The notes under the pieces were generated by a model that did no database searches, was not told the DNA's origin, and was given only the letters and a program-made list of their open reading frames with translations. From contig NZ_JAKUMM010000002.1 of assembly GCF_022601735.1 (NCBI RefSeq), positions 124,001 through 188,000 of the forward strand: a stretch of 64,000 bases of DNA, written 5' to 3'. Each line of letters opens with the position of its first letter. Position 1 is the stretch's first letter. Source of the DNA: Atopomonas sediminilitoris (GTDB taxonomy: Bacteria; Pseudomonadota; Gammaproteobacteria; Pseudomonadales; Pseudomonadaceae). Shown in pieces: positions 18,389-26,645 of the stretch. A program made the position numbers and the translations under genes.

Positions 18389-18469
18389 ATGGGGAGAGTG
18401 CGTTCAGCCTATGCCTGCCGCAGGGCTGAAGTGGGCGGGGAGGGGATCAGCTCCCTTGCCCTAACGCAC
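18362..18469 (-). ncRNA. Candidate structured small RNA between mscS and the degenerate HD-GYP gene
   Basis: Reading the minus strand, GTGCGTT (18469-18463) pairs with AACGCAC (18404-18398), closing a domain that holds a second perfect stem TTCAGCC/GGCTGAA (18430-18424 with 18409-18403 on the plus strand) and a GGGAG/CTCCC stem. A CU-rich single-stranded stretch (CTCTCCCCATA) follows, then a Rho-independent terminator. A promoter (ATGACA, 17 bases, TACTCT) ends 4-6 bases before the closing stem, so transcription would begin at the foot of the structure. Length about 108 nt. It could instead be only the 3' UTR of the upstream mscS gene. I recognise no known RNA family. Confidence 0.5.
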
Positions 18470-18473
18470 AGGC

Positions 18474-18502
18474 AGAGTAAGCGTTGGGCTGGTGGCTGTC
18501 AT
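18474..18502 (-). promoter_or_regulatory. Candidate promoter of the small RNA
   Basis: On the minus strand ATGACA (18502-18497, 5 of 6 to TTGACA) and TACTCT (18479-18474, 3 of 6 to TATAAT) are exactly 17 bases apart. The predicted start falls at about 18467-18469. Confidence 0.4.
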
Positions 18503-18525
18503 GCGGGCATGTTTTGCAGCATGTT

Positions 18526-19482
18526 TCAGTCCGGTTTGGGTATGCCTTGCATGGCGCGTAGGCGTGCGGCGTCATCGCCTAAATCTAGGCGTAACGTGCC
18601 TGAGCGTAAGTGCAAATCGCGCTGCGGGAAGGGGATTTCGATGTTGGCGGCGCGCAGTTGATCCTCAATAGCCCACATAAAGCGAGCGTGGGTGGCGCCG
18701 GGGGAGACCATCAGGTCGTGCTCGACCCAGACCACCAGCTCAAAATCCAAACTGGACTCGCCAAAGTTAGTCAGCCAGACATCGGGTTTGCGTGCGGCTT
18801 CGTGGATGATGCAGCCGGGGACGGATTCAACGGCGCGCAACACCGCAGCCTTTACCGCGTGTTTGTCCACGCCGTAGGCCACGCCAAAGGGTACGTGGAT
18901 GCGGCGATATTTTTCGTTAAAGCTCCAGTTGGTGACGCGGCCGTTAATAAACTCGGAATTCGGCACGATGATGTCGACCAAATCGTTGGTGGTGATGCGG
19001 GTGTAGCGCATGCCAATCTCGGTTACTTTGCCCATCACGCCGGATTGTAGGTCCACGAAGTCGCCTACTTTCAGGGTCTTTTCCAGCAACAGAATCAGGC
19101 CAGAAATAAAGTTGCTGAAGATGTTTTGCAGGCCAAAGCCGATCCCCACGCCCACCGCACCACCGATCAGCGCAATGTTGGTCAGATCCAAGCCCAGATA
19201 TTTGAGGCCGACAAGGGTGCCGATAATCCACACCGCATAACGAATAATGCGGGTAAAGGCATACACCCCAGACGAGTTCATGTGGGTGCCTTTGCCGCGG
19301 GCGGCGACATTGCGTAGGCCGCGCTCTAGCAAAGTGGAAAACCACCAGGCGAAAAATAGAATGAAGCACAGGCCGGTTAGGCGCAGCAGATGCACATCGG
19401 TATTGCCAATTTGAAACCACGGCGTGTTGGCCCACTGCCACAGTAGGTTCAAGACGTTGTCGGTGATTTTGTCGACTTCCAT
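18526..19482 (-). CDS. Small-conductance mechanosensitive channel, MscS family
   Basis: A 318-residue MscS-type channel that opens on membrane tension during hypo-osmotic shock. Two hydrophobic segments (about residues 30-48 and 75-97) precede the pore helix region IALIGGAVGVGIGFGLQNIFSNFISGL, with the glycine/alanine pattern of TM3, then the beta domain (VGDFVDLQSGVMGKVTEIGMRYTRI, IVPNSEFINGRVTNWS) and the alpha/beta cytoplasmic domain. ATG 19482 is preferred; an upstream TTG at 19494 is also in frame. The ribosome site is weak (GGAT). It follows the ArsR-type gene on the same strand after 84 nt, so co-transcription is possible. Confidence 0.92.
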   Translation of the reverse strand: MEVDKITDNVLNLLWQWANTPWFQIGNTDVHLLRLTGLCFILFFAWWFSTLLERGLRNVAARGKGTHMNSSGVYAFTRIIRYAVWIIGTLVGLKYLGLDLTNIALIGGAVGVGIGFGLQNIFSNFISGLILLLEKTLKVGDFVDLQSGVMGKVTEIGMRYTRITTNDLVDIIVPNSEFINGRVTNWSFNEKYRRIHVPFGVAYGVDKHAVKAAVLRAVESVPGCIIHEAARKPDVWLTNFGESSLDFELVVWVEHDLMVSPGATHARFMWAIEDQLRAANIEIPFPQRDLHLRSGTLRLDLGDDAARLRAMQGIPKPD

Positions 19483-19566
19483 GCGCTTATCCAAAATGAG
19501 GCGAGTGAGGCAAAGCGCGCAGGCTTTGCGCTGTATTGAGCATAGATGCCGCTGCGCAGGGCGGGG

Positions 19567-19887
19567 TTACAGCGAAGCGGTGGGGTGTTTAAAGAAGTCG
19601 CCCAGCAAGGCAAAGGTTTCGCGGTTGAGGCGGCAGCGCATGAACTTGCCGTCGCGGGTGACGTGCACGAGGTCAGCGTTAACCAGTTCTTTAATGTGAT
19701 GCGACACCGTGGGCGCGCCGATATCCAGCCGATCAATCAGGTCCGCGATGCAGCAGGCGCTGACTTCGGTTTCTTCCAGCTGAATCAGGTCCATGTACAT
19801 GGCCAGCCGATTGGGGTTAGACAAGGCTTTAAATGCTTTGGCCAGTTGCGCGCATTGCGCTTGCTGGGGGTGGCTGGTCGGCTGCAT
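19567..19887 (-). CDS. ArsR/SmtB-type transcriptional regulator
   Basis: A 106-residue winged-helix repressor of the ArsR family. The helix-turn-helix is ACCIADLIDRLDIGAPTVSHHIKELVNA in character, with TVSHHIKEL as recognition helix. Cys45-Cys46 sit where classical ArsR has its metal-binding CVC; Cys12 and Cys85 are further candidates. There is no arsenic or metal gene nearby; instead an Old Yellow Enzyme homologue is divergent, with an operator-like element in between. A thiol-based sensor of quinones or other electrophiles is therefore a reasonable idea, but metal or metalloid sensing is not excluded. Confidence 0.88.
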   Translation of the reverse strand: MQPTSHPQQAQCAQLAKAFKALSNPNRLAMYMDLIQLEETEVSACCIADLIDRLDIGAPTVSHHIKELVNADLVHVTRDGKFMRCRLNRETFALLGDFFKHPTASL

Positions 19888-19940
19888 GAACGGTGCTCGT
19901 AAGATTGCGTGGGGCTATTGTGCCACAGGGCGTCGCTTTA

Positions 19941-19974
19941 ATAGTTTGACAATCGTCGAACTGAGTTTTAGCGT
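19941..19974 (+). promoter_or_regulatory. Promoter/operator between arsR-type gene and OYE gene
   Basis: A perfect -35 TTGACA (19946-19951) lies in the element ATAGTTTGACAATCGTCGAA (19941-19960), which contains half-sites TTTGACA and CGTCGAA two bases apart. The same 7-2-7 layout occurs at 12492-12507. The -10 is weak (TAGCGT, 19969-19974). Probable operator of the adjacent ArsR-type regulator. Confidence 0.7.
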
Positions 19975-20008
19975 AGCGGACACTCCCTCGAAGTAAAGCG
20001 AGACCAGC

Positions 20009-21247
20009 ATGACCCGCGTGACCCTGAATCAGCCACTGACCCTGCCTTGCGGCGTAACCATTAAAAATCGCCTCGCCAAGTCCGCCATGAGCGAGGCCTT
20101 GGGCACCACGGATAACCGCGTGACCGAGGCATTGCCTAGCCTGTATGGGCGTTGGGCAGAGGGCGGGATTGGGCTGCTAATCACCGGCAATGTGATGGTC
20201 GATCGCCGCGCGTTGGGTGAGCCCAATAACGTGGCGCTGGAAGATGCCCGCGATGCCGCGCTACTCAAGCGCTGGGCGCAAGCGGGCACGCGGCAAAACA
20301 CGCAACTGTGGGTACAGCTCAACCATCCTGGTCGGCAGGCGCCCAAAGGGCTGAATGCGGAAAACGTCGCACCTTCGGCGGTGCCGTTTAATCCCGCGTT
20401 GCAGGCCTTCTTCCCCGCACCGCGCGCGCTGAGCGACGCAGAAATTAACGACATCATCGAGCGCTTTGCGACAGCGGCGCGGCTGGTTAAAGAGGCGGGC
20501 TTTAGCGGCGTGCAAATTCACGGCGCACACGGCTACTTAGTGAGCCAGTTTTTGTCCCCGCTGACCAATCAGCGTGAAGACGATTGGGGCGGCAGCGCGG
20601 AAAAGCGCCGTCACTTTGTGCTGCAGGTGTACCGCGCGATTCGTCGCCAAGTGGGCAGCGACTTCCCCGTGGGGATCAAGCTGAACTCGGCCGATTTCCA
20701 GCGCGGCGGCTTTACTGAGGATGAGTCGCTGGCGGTGATTCAAGCGCTGGAGGCCGAAGGTATCGACTTGATTGAGCTGTCAGGCGGCACCTATGAGGCG
20801 CCGGCAATGAGCGATAACAAGCGTCACAAGGAGTCGACGCTAGCGCGTGAGGCGTATTTCTTAACCTTTGCTGAAACCATTCGCAGCCAAGTCAAGGTGC
20901 CTTTGATGGTGACCGGAGGCTTTCGCACGCATCAAGGCATGAGCGAATCGCTGGCAGGCGGGGCGTTGGATCTCGTCGGTATGGCGCGTGGCTTGGCGGT
21001 GGAGCCGGATTTGCCCAAACGCTTGTTGGCAGGCTTAGACCCGCTGCATGCGGTGAAGCCGATTACCACCGGTATTAAGGCCGTCGATCGTATGGCCTTG
21101 ATGGAGGTGGTGTGGTACTCGCGCCAGCTCAAACGCCTTGCGCGCGGTGTCGAGGCCAAGCCGCAAGAATCAGGCTTGTGGGCCTTTCTCGCCAACCTAG
21201 TGCACAACGGCGTAGGGACCTGGAAGACCCGTCGTTTGCGCGCCTGA
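20009..21247 (+). CDS. NADH:flavin oxidoreductase, Old Yellow Enzyme family
   Basis: A 412-residue FMN-dependent ene-reductase of the OYE family. The FMN/substrate motifs are NRLAKSAMSEALG near residue 21, LNHPGRQAP, and QIHGAHGYLVSQFLSP with the substrate-binding pair His171/His174 and following Tyr, then the phosphate-binding VTGGFRT and VGMARGLAVEPD. Such enzymes reduce activated C=C bonds, quinones and nitro-compounds. A C-terminal extension beyond the barrel ends in Arg-rich TWKTRRLRA. It is divergent from an ArsR-type regulator and its promoter matches that of the quinone oxidoreductase at 12550. Confidence 0.92.
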   Translation: MTRVTLNQPLTLPCGVTIKNRLAKSAMSEALGTTDNRVTEALPSLYGRWAEGGIGLLITGNVMVDRRALGEPNNVALEDARDAALLKRWAQAGTRQNTQLWVQLNHPGRQAPKGLNAENVAPSAVPFNPALQAFFPAPRALSDAEINDIIERFATAARLVKEAGFSGVQIHGAHGYLVSQFLSPLTNQREDDWGGSAEKRRHFVLQVYRAIRRQVGSDFPVGIKLNSADFQRGGFTEDESLAVIQALEAEGIDLIELSGGTYEAPAMSDNKRHKESTLAREAYFLTFAETIRSQVKVPLMVTGGFRTHQGMSESLAGGALDLVGMARGLAVEPDLPKRLLAGLDPLHAVKPITTGIKAVDRMALMEVVWYSRQLKRLARGVEAKPQESGLWAFLANLVHNGVGTWKTRRLRA

Positions 21248-21328
21248 GTATTTTTTTGCCATAAAGTCTGCCTGTCGAACTGCGCTGCCTATACTCAAGC
21301 GTAGGTATTGATCGGGGGCACGGGCGGC

Positions 21329-22564
21329 ATGCTCAAGCGTATTTCGTCATCGCAGTTGCGTCTTGGGATGTTTCTTCATGAGCTCTGTGGCTCGTGGATG
21401 GAGCACCCCTTCTGGCGCAGCAAGTTCCTGCTTAAAGACCCCAAAGACATCGCCCGCATTATCGACAGTGGCATTAGCGAGGTGTGGATCGACACCAGCA
21501 AAGGGCTGGATGCCGATGAAGACGTCAGCAGCGAGACGCGCGAAGACGTTGATGCCGAAGTTGAGCAAGAGCTCAGCGCCGCCGTTGTCGCGCCGCCGGT
21601 CAAGATAGAGCGCACCTCGCTGGCCGATGAAGTCGAGCGCGCGGCGCAGATTTGCGCCAAGAGCAAAGCGCAAGTGGTGTCCATGTTTAACGATGCGCGC
21701 ATGGGCAAGGCGATTGAAGCAGAGCAATGTCAGGTGCTGGTTGAGGACATCGCCAACTCGGTGAGCCGTAACCCTGGCGCGCTGATCAGTTTGGCGCGGC
21801 TGAAAAACCGCGACGAATACACCTATATGCATTCGGTAGCCGTGTGCGCCTTGATGATTGCTCTAGCTCGCCAGCTTGACCTCGATGAAGATAAAGTCCG
21901 CGAGGCAGGGATGGCCGGGCTGCTGCATGACTTAGGCAAGGCCATGATTCCGCTGGATATTTTGAATAAGCCGGGCAAGTTAACCGACGGTGAATTCGTC
22001 ACCGTGAAAAGTCATCCCGAAGAAGGCTTCAAACTGCTGCGCGCAGGCAGCCAAGTCACCGAAGCGGTGATGGATGTCTGCCTGCATCACCATGAAAAAG
22101 TCGATGGCAGCGGCTATCCGCACCGGCTTAAGGGCGATGAAATCAGCCTGTTGGCCAAGATGGGCGCGGTGTGTGATGTGTATGACGCGATTACCTCTGA
22201 CCGCCCGTATAAAAAAGGCTGGGGGCCGGCGGAGTCGCTGCGCAAAATGGCGGAATGGAGTAAGGGGCATTTTGATGAGGCGGTGTTTCAGGCGTTCGTC
22301 AAAACCATCGGCATTTATCCGGTGGGCTCGTTAGTGCGCCTAGAGTCAGGCCGTTTGGGTGTGGTGACGGAGCAAAACGCGGCGGCGTTATTAAAGCCGG
22401 TGGTGAAGGTGTTTTTCTCGGCTAAAAGTAAAACGCCGATCCCGGTGGCGTTGATCAATCTGGCGGATGCGCAGTGCGACGACAAAATTCTGGGGCGTGA
22501 GCCGGCGGAGAATTGGAATTTCAGTAATCTTAATGAGCTGTGGGCAGGGGTGGCCTCCTTTTAA
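21329..22564 (+). CDS. HD-GYP c-di-GMP phosphodiesterase (DUF3391-HD-GYP)
   Basis: A 411-residue soluble phosphodiesterase that should hydrolyse c-di-GMP. An N-terminal DUF3391-like region (RISSSQLRLGMFLHEL) is followed by an HD-GYP domain with all key residues: His200-Asp201 in LLHDLGK, HHHE at 253-256, and DGSGYP at 259-264. The first ATG with a purine-rich leader is 21329; a TTG at 21308 is in frame. The stop codon overlaps the start of the next gene (TAATG), so the binding-protein gene behind it is translationally coupled. No membrane or sensor domain is visible. Confidence 0.95.
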   Translation: MLKRISSSQLRLGMFLHELCGSWMEHPFWRSKFLLKDPKDIARIIDSGISEVWIDTSKGLDADEDVSSETREDVDAEVEQELSAAVVAPPVKIERTSLADEVERAAQICAKSKAQVVSMFNDARMGKAIEAEQCQVLVEDIANSVSRNPGALISLARLKNRDEYTYMHSVAVCALMIALARQLDLDEDKVREAGMAGLLHDLGKAMIPLDILNKPGKLTDGEFVTVKSHPEEGFKLLRAGSQVTEAVMDVCLHHHEKVDGSGYPHRLKGDEISLLAKMGAVCDVYDAITSDRPYKKGWGPAESLRKMAEWSKGHFDEAVFQAFVKTIGIYPVGSLVRLESGRLGVVTEQNAAALLKPVVKVFFSAKSKTPIPVALINLADAQCDDKILGREPAENWNFSNLNELWAGVASF

Positions 22565-24252
22565 TGAAACGGCTGCTACCGGCCCTAGGGCTGTTCGGGT
22601 ACGTGTGCGCGTCGCCGCCGGCGGTGGCGGATATTGCGCAGCTGCTATTACCGCAATTACAGCCGACAACCCTGAGTGAGCGCGAGCAACTCGCCGAGCT
22701 GCGCTGGTTTGCCACGGCAGCGCAGCCCTATCGTGGTGTCACGGTGCGGGTGGTGTCCGAGCGTATTGCTACCCATGCGTACGAGGCCAATGTCTTGGCG
22801 CCGCTGTTTGCCCGCCTGACCGGGATTCGGGTGATCCATGAGATCACCGGCGAAGACGACGTGGTGAATAAGCTCAACGCGCAGCAAGACACGGGGCTGC
22901 ACCTGTACGACGGCTATATCAGCGACAGTGATCTGATCGGCGCGCATTTTCGCGGCGGCCAAGTGCTGGCGCTGTCGGATTACATGGCGGCGGATGGCGC
23001 GGCCGTGACCTTGCCCACCCTGCAGCTGGATGACTTTATCGGCCTGCCTTTCAGCACCGGCCCCGATGGCAAGCTGTATCAACTGCCGGACCAGCAGTTC
23101 GCCAACCTGTATTGGTTTCGCCACGATTGGTTTGCTCGGCCAGAGCTGCAACAAGCGTTCAAAGGGATTTATGGCTACGCCTTGGGCGTGCCGCAAAACT
23201 GGTCAGCGTATGAAGACATCGCCGAGTTCTTCACCGAACATGTGAAGAAAATCGACGGCCAGCCGGTGTATGGGCACATGGATTACGGTGCGCATGATCC
23301 GTCGCTGGGGTGGCGTCTGTCTGATGCTTGGCTGGGTATGGCAGGCGTCGGTGATGTGGGTTTGCCCAACGGTTTGCCGGTGGATGACTGGGGCATTCGT
23401 GTCGACGGTTGCCGGCCGGTGGGGGCCAGTATGGCGCGCGGTGGCGCGTTAGATAGCCCCGCCGCGGTGTATGCGCTTAGCCGCTATATCGACTGGTTAA
23501 AGCGCTTCGCCCCGCCTGAAGCGATTAATCTGACTTTTACCAAATCAGGCCCGGTGGCATCGCAAGGGCAAATTGCCCAGCAAATATTCTGGTACACCGC
23601 CTTTACTGCCGATTACACCCAGCCCGATGTGGCGGTGGTGGATTCGCGCCGGCGGCCGTTATGGCGCGTGGCACCCTCGCCCCACGGTAGCTACTGGCAG
23701 ACGGGGATGAAGTCCGGCTATCAGGATGCCGGTGCGTGGACTTTCTTGCGCGACACGCCGCCAGAGCGTCTCAATGCCGCGTGGTTGTATGCGCAGTTTT
23801 TGGTTTCGCGCAGTGTGTCATTGAATAAAACCTTGCATGGCTTAACGCCAATCCGCCGCTCGGATATTTTTTCCCAGGCGATGACCCAGCAAGCGCCGTA
23901 TTTAGGCGGGCTGGTGGAGTTTTATCGCAGCCAAGCGGTGCATGCTTGGACGCCCACCGGCACCAACGTGCCGGACTACACCGAAATGGCCAATTTATGG
24001 TGGAAGACGGCGCATCCGGCCATTGCTGGGCGGATTAGCCCGCAGCAGGCGATGCGTAACTTGGCGCGAGCGATGGATCGCCACCTCGCCGTGCTGGAGC
24101 GCTTGCCCGGCAGTTGCGCACCACGCTTAAACCCAGAAACCAGCGCGCAAGCATGGCTGGCACAACCGGGGGCACCCAAGCCCGCCTTGAAGCATGAAAA
24201 GCCGCAAGGCGTGACCTTAAGTTATGAGGACGCGATTCGTGCGTGGCAGTAA
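22564..24252 (+). CDS. GlpV-like periplasmic solute-binding protein (orphan)
   Basis: A 562-residue extracellular solute-binding protein with a signal peptide ending near VCASPPAVAD. The length and segments such as LYDGYISDSDLIG, STGPDGKLYQLPDQQFANLYWFR, VYGHMDYGAHDPSLGWR and GLVEFYRS match what I recall of the GlpV family, the binding protein of the rhizobial-type glycerol ABC importer (glpVSTPQU). No permease or ATPase gene is present here. The start overlaps the HD-GYP stop codon and the 3' end overlaps the next gene. Substrate (glycerol or a related polyol) is inferred from family memory. Confidence 0.8.
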   Translation: MKRLLPALGLFGYVCASPPAVADIAQLLLPQLQPTTLSEREQLAELRWFATAAQPYRGVTVRVVSERIATHAYEANVLAPLFARLTGIRVIHEITGEDDVVNKLNAQQDTGLHLYDGYISDSDLIGAHFRGGQVLALSDYMAADGAAVTLPTLQLDDFIGLPFSTGPDGKLYQLPDQQFANLYWFRHDWFARPELQQAFKGIYGYALGVPQNWSAYEDIAEFFTEHVKKIDGQPVYGHMDYGAHDPSLGWRLSDAWLGMAGVGDVGLPNGLPVDDWGIRVDGCRPVGASMARGGALDSPAAVYALSRYIDWLKRFAPPEAINLTFTKSGPVASQGQIAQQIFWYTAFTADYTQPDVAVVDSRRRPLWRVAPSPHGSYWQTGMKSGYQDAGAWTFLRDTPPERLNAAWLYAQFLVSRSVSLNKTLHGLTPIRRSDIFSQAMTQQAPYLGGLVEFYRSQAVHAWTPTGTNVPDYTEMANLWWKTAHPAIAGRISPQQAMRNLARAMDRHLAVLERLPGSCAPRLNPETSAQAWLAQPGAPKPALKHEKPQGVTLSYEDAIRAWQ

Positions 24253-24976
24253 GTACGGCTTGACCGCATTGCTACTGCTGAGCGTGTTGCTCAGCAGTAC
24301 GGCGCTGCGTGCCGAGCTGACGGTGCTGGCGTGGGAGCGCGAGCCGCTGTCGTATCAAGACCATAACCGCCAGGCGCAAGGCTTGGCGGTCGATATTCTC
24401 AAGCTGTTGATGGAGCAAGCCGGCGAGCCGTATCGCTTACGCTTTGTGCCGCTCAATCGGGCTATTCGAGCGGTTAAGCTCAAGCCTGAAACCTGCGTGC
24501 TGCTGCTGGAGCGGCGGCAAGAGCGCGAAGCCCAATTCAGCTGGGTCGGCCCCTTGCTGGTGTCGCGCATTAGCTTGTATTCGGCGGCGGATAACCCGCT
24601 GAGCTTCGCTAGCCTAGAGGTGGCTAAAGAGTTCACCGTGCTCAGTCATATGGGTTCCGGCGTCGGTGATTACCTGCAGGGCATGGGGTTTACCGTGGAT
24701 TACTCCAACCACAATGGCCTTAATGCAGACAAGCTAGCGCGCCAGCGTGCGCCACTGTGGGCGACCAGCGAAATCAGCGCGCGGGTGCTGTCGCAACGCG
24801 CCGGGATTAAAGCACCGCACGAGGTGCTGCCGTTTATGACCGTGATGGAGGCCATGGCCTGTCATGTTGGCAGTGATCGTTTGCGCCAAGAGCGCTTGCA
24901 GACGACGTTGCTGGCCCTGTACCGCACGGGGCAAATCCAAGCCTTGTACGCCCGTTATGGTGTGAGCTTGGACTAA
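24239..24976 (+). CDS. Small periplasmic binding protein, SBP_bac_3 type
   Basis: A 245-residue protein with a signal peptide (LTALLLLSVLLSSTALRA) and an amino-acid-type binding fold: LTVLAWEREPLSYQDHNRQ, AVDILKLLMEQAGEPYRLRFVP, then two-lobed features to GQIQALYARYG. GTG 24239 has GAGGA 7 bases upstream and overlaps the preceding gene by 14 bases; ATG 24224 is the alternative. Like its upstream neighbour it has no permease partner. It completes a coupled trio with the HD-GYP enzyme and the GlpV-like protein. Confidence 0.8.
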   Translation: MRGSKYGLTALLLLSVLLSSTALRAELTVLAWEREPLSYQDHNRQAQGLAVDILKLLMEQAGEPYRLRFVPLNRAIRAVKLKPETCVLLLERRQEREAQFSWVGPLLVSRISLYSAADNPLSFASLEVAKEFTVLSHMGSGVGDYLQGMGFTVDYSNHNGLNADKLARQRAPLWATSEISARVLSQRAGIKAPHEVLPFMTVMEAMACHVGSDRLRQERLQTTLLALYRTGQIQALYARYGVSLD

Positions 24977-25045
24977 AGGCGTACAGCCTTGGCGGGCGCT
25001 GCTGGGTAGGCTAAAGCGCTCTGATACCTAAGCGAGGGCCCCGCC

Positions 25046-25354
25046 ATGTTCTGGATCATGCTGCTGCTAAATCTGTTGGTGGCCATGCTGGGTGCCGGCA
25101 TCTTGTTTTGGCCGGGTGGCCTGCGGGCGCTGCGCTTTGTGCTGGCGCTGCCTCTGGTCTATCTGCAATGGGTGATGGTGCCGTATTGGTTGCTGGGCTG
25201 CGCGACGTTTCTAAGTGCGGACCCGGTGTGCAGTGTGTGGCCGGCGCTATTGCTCGGCCCGTTGCCGGTGTATCAACTGCTGTATGGCTCGCTGTTGTTG
25301 GCCGGTTGCATGACCTACCGCTTAAAGCGCGCTAAACAGCTGCAGCCAGCCTGA
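25046..25354 (+). CDS. Small inner-membrane protein of unknown function
   Basis: A 102-residue, very hydrophobic protein with about three transmembrane segments (roughly residues 3-20, 28-50 and 66-90) and a basic tail YRLKRAKQLQ. No family recognised. AGCGAGGG precedes ATG 25046. It lies 69 nt after the second binding-protein gene and ends before a strong bidirectional terminator, so it may be the last member of the HD-GYP unit. Confidence 0.7.
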   Translation: MFWIMLLLNLLVAMLGAGILFWPGGLRALRFVLALPLVYLQWVMVPYWLLGCATFLSADPVCSVWPALLLGPLPVYQLLYGSLLLAGCMTYRLKRAKQLQPA

Positions 25355-25394
25355 TTCGGCCCTGATTAAGCCTGCCGATAGCCTAAGGCTCAGC

Positions 25395-25438
25395 CACTAA
25401 AAAAGCCTCAACCACGCAGGGTTAAGGCTTTTTTAGTG
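25395..25438. terminator. Bidirectional terminator between the 25046 gene and proV
   Basis: CACTAAAAAAGCCT (25395-25408) and AGGCTTTTTTAGTG (25425-25438) are perfect inverse complements, with an inner AACC/GGTT stem. T-runs occur on both strands, serving both convergent units. Confidence 0.95.
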
Positions 25439-25469
25439 TTACCCGTACACAGCTGGCGGCTTAGGGGGC

Positions 25470-26645
25470 TCAGACAACCTGCGCGCCGAGTAGCTCGGCG
25501 ACCTTGCTGCGCGCGAGCATGCCGCGGTATTGACCGTCTTCATCGACCACGGCGGCGGGCTGCTTGTTGGTCAGCAAGTCACCTAAAATCTCTTCCAGCG
25601 GCGTATGGCCTTTGACCTGCGCGACTTCCACCAGCTGTGTATCGATGGCGCTGTTTTGGCTGGCGGCTTGCTGGGCGGCGGCGAGGGTCAACACACCTTG
25701 CAGCTTGCCGTCGGCGAGCACGGCGCTGTAGTCCTGCTTGGCTTCGGCCATGGCGCTGACGGCCTCGGCGGGCGTGCTGTTGGGCGCTAAGCGTGGAATG
25801 CCGCCATGAATGGCATGCGCGGCGGTCAACACCTTGCTGCGATTCACATCCTGCAGGAAGGCCGCCACGTAGTCGGTGGCCGGGCGTAGCAAGATGTCTT
25901 CGCTGGTACCTTCTTGCACCAGCTCACCATCTTTCAAAATGGCGATGCGGTTGCCTAAGCGCAGCGCCTCATCCAAGTCATGGGTGATGAAGACGATGGT
26001 TTTGTGCAGTTTCTCTTGCAGCGCCAGTAACTGATCCTGCATTTCGCGGCGGATCAGTGGGTCGAGGGCGGAAAAGGCTTCGTCCATCAACAAAATTTCG
26101 GCGTCGGTAGCCAAGGCGCGGGCTAAGCCGACACGCTGCTGCATGCCGCCAGAAAGCTGATGCGGGAACTGCTTTTCAAAGCCCTTCAGGCCCACTTGAT
26201 CAAGCCAGTACATGGCTTTTTCTTCGCGCAGGGCACGCTCGACACCTTGTACCTTCAAACCATAGGCGGCGTTATCGAGCACGCTGCGGTGCGGGAATAG
26301 GCCAAAGCGCTGGAACACCATGCTCATTTTTTGCTGGCGAAACAGCTCCAGCTCGCGGCGTGACAGCGCGGTGACATCTTGGCCATCCACCAGAATTTTC
26401 CCTGCGGTCGGCTCGATTAGGCGGTTGAAGTGCCGAATCAGCGTCGACTTGCCCGAACCCGACAGGCCCATGATCACGTGGATACTGCCTTCTTCAATAT
26501 TCAGGCTGATATCGCGCAAGCCCAGCGTGTGGCCGCTTTCTTTGAGCAATGCTTCTTTGCTCATGCCGCTTTGCGCGGCGGCCAGCCATTTTTGCGGTTG
26601 CTTGCCGAACAGTTTGTAGATGCCTTTGACTTCAATCTTGCTCAT
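25470..26645 (-). CDS. proV: Glycine betaine/choline ABC transporter ATP-binding protein, ProV type
   Basis: A 391-residue ATPase of the osmoprotectant importer. Walker A is GLSGSGKST (60-68), the ABC signature is LSGGMQQRVG, and Walker B is ILLMDEAFSALDP. The N-terminal LFGKQPQKWLAAAQSGMSKE insert and a C-terminal region resembling tandem CBS domains (about 285-391) mark the ProV/OpuAA subgroup, where CBS domains gate transport by ionic strength. ATG overlaps the proW stop by four bases (ATGA). Last gene of proX-proW-proV. Confidence 0.94.
   Translation of the reverse strand: MSKIEVKGIYKLFGKQPQKWLAAAQSGMSKEALLKESGHTLGLRDISLNIEEGSIHVIMGLSGSGKSTLIRHFNRLIEPTAGKILVDGQDVTALSRRELELFRQQKMSMVFQRFGLFPHRSVLDNAAYGLKVQGVERALREEKAMYWLDQVGLKGFEKQFPHQLSGGMQQRVGLARALATDAEILLMDEAFSALDPLIRREMQDQLLALQEKLHKTIVFITHDLDEALRLGNRIAILKDGELVQEGTSEDILLRPATDYVAAFLQDVNRSKVLTAAHAIHGGIPRLAPNSTPAEAVSAMAEAKQDYSAVLADGKLQGVLTLAAAQQAASQNSAIDTQLVEVAQVKGHTPLEEILGDLLTNKQPAAVVDEDGQYRGMLARSKVAELLGAQVV

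Noticed and set aside
19567..19887. Arsenic-resistance operon
   Set aside because: The regulator is ArsR-like, but no arsenate reductase, efflux pump or methyltransferase is adjacent, and the neighbour is an OYE homologue.
22564..24252. Complete glycerol ABC importer
   Set aside because: Only the binding protein is present; no permease or ATPase gene lies on either side.
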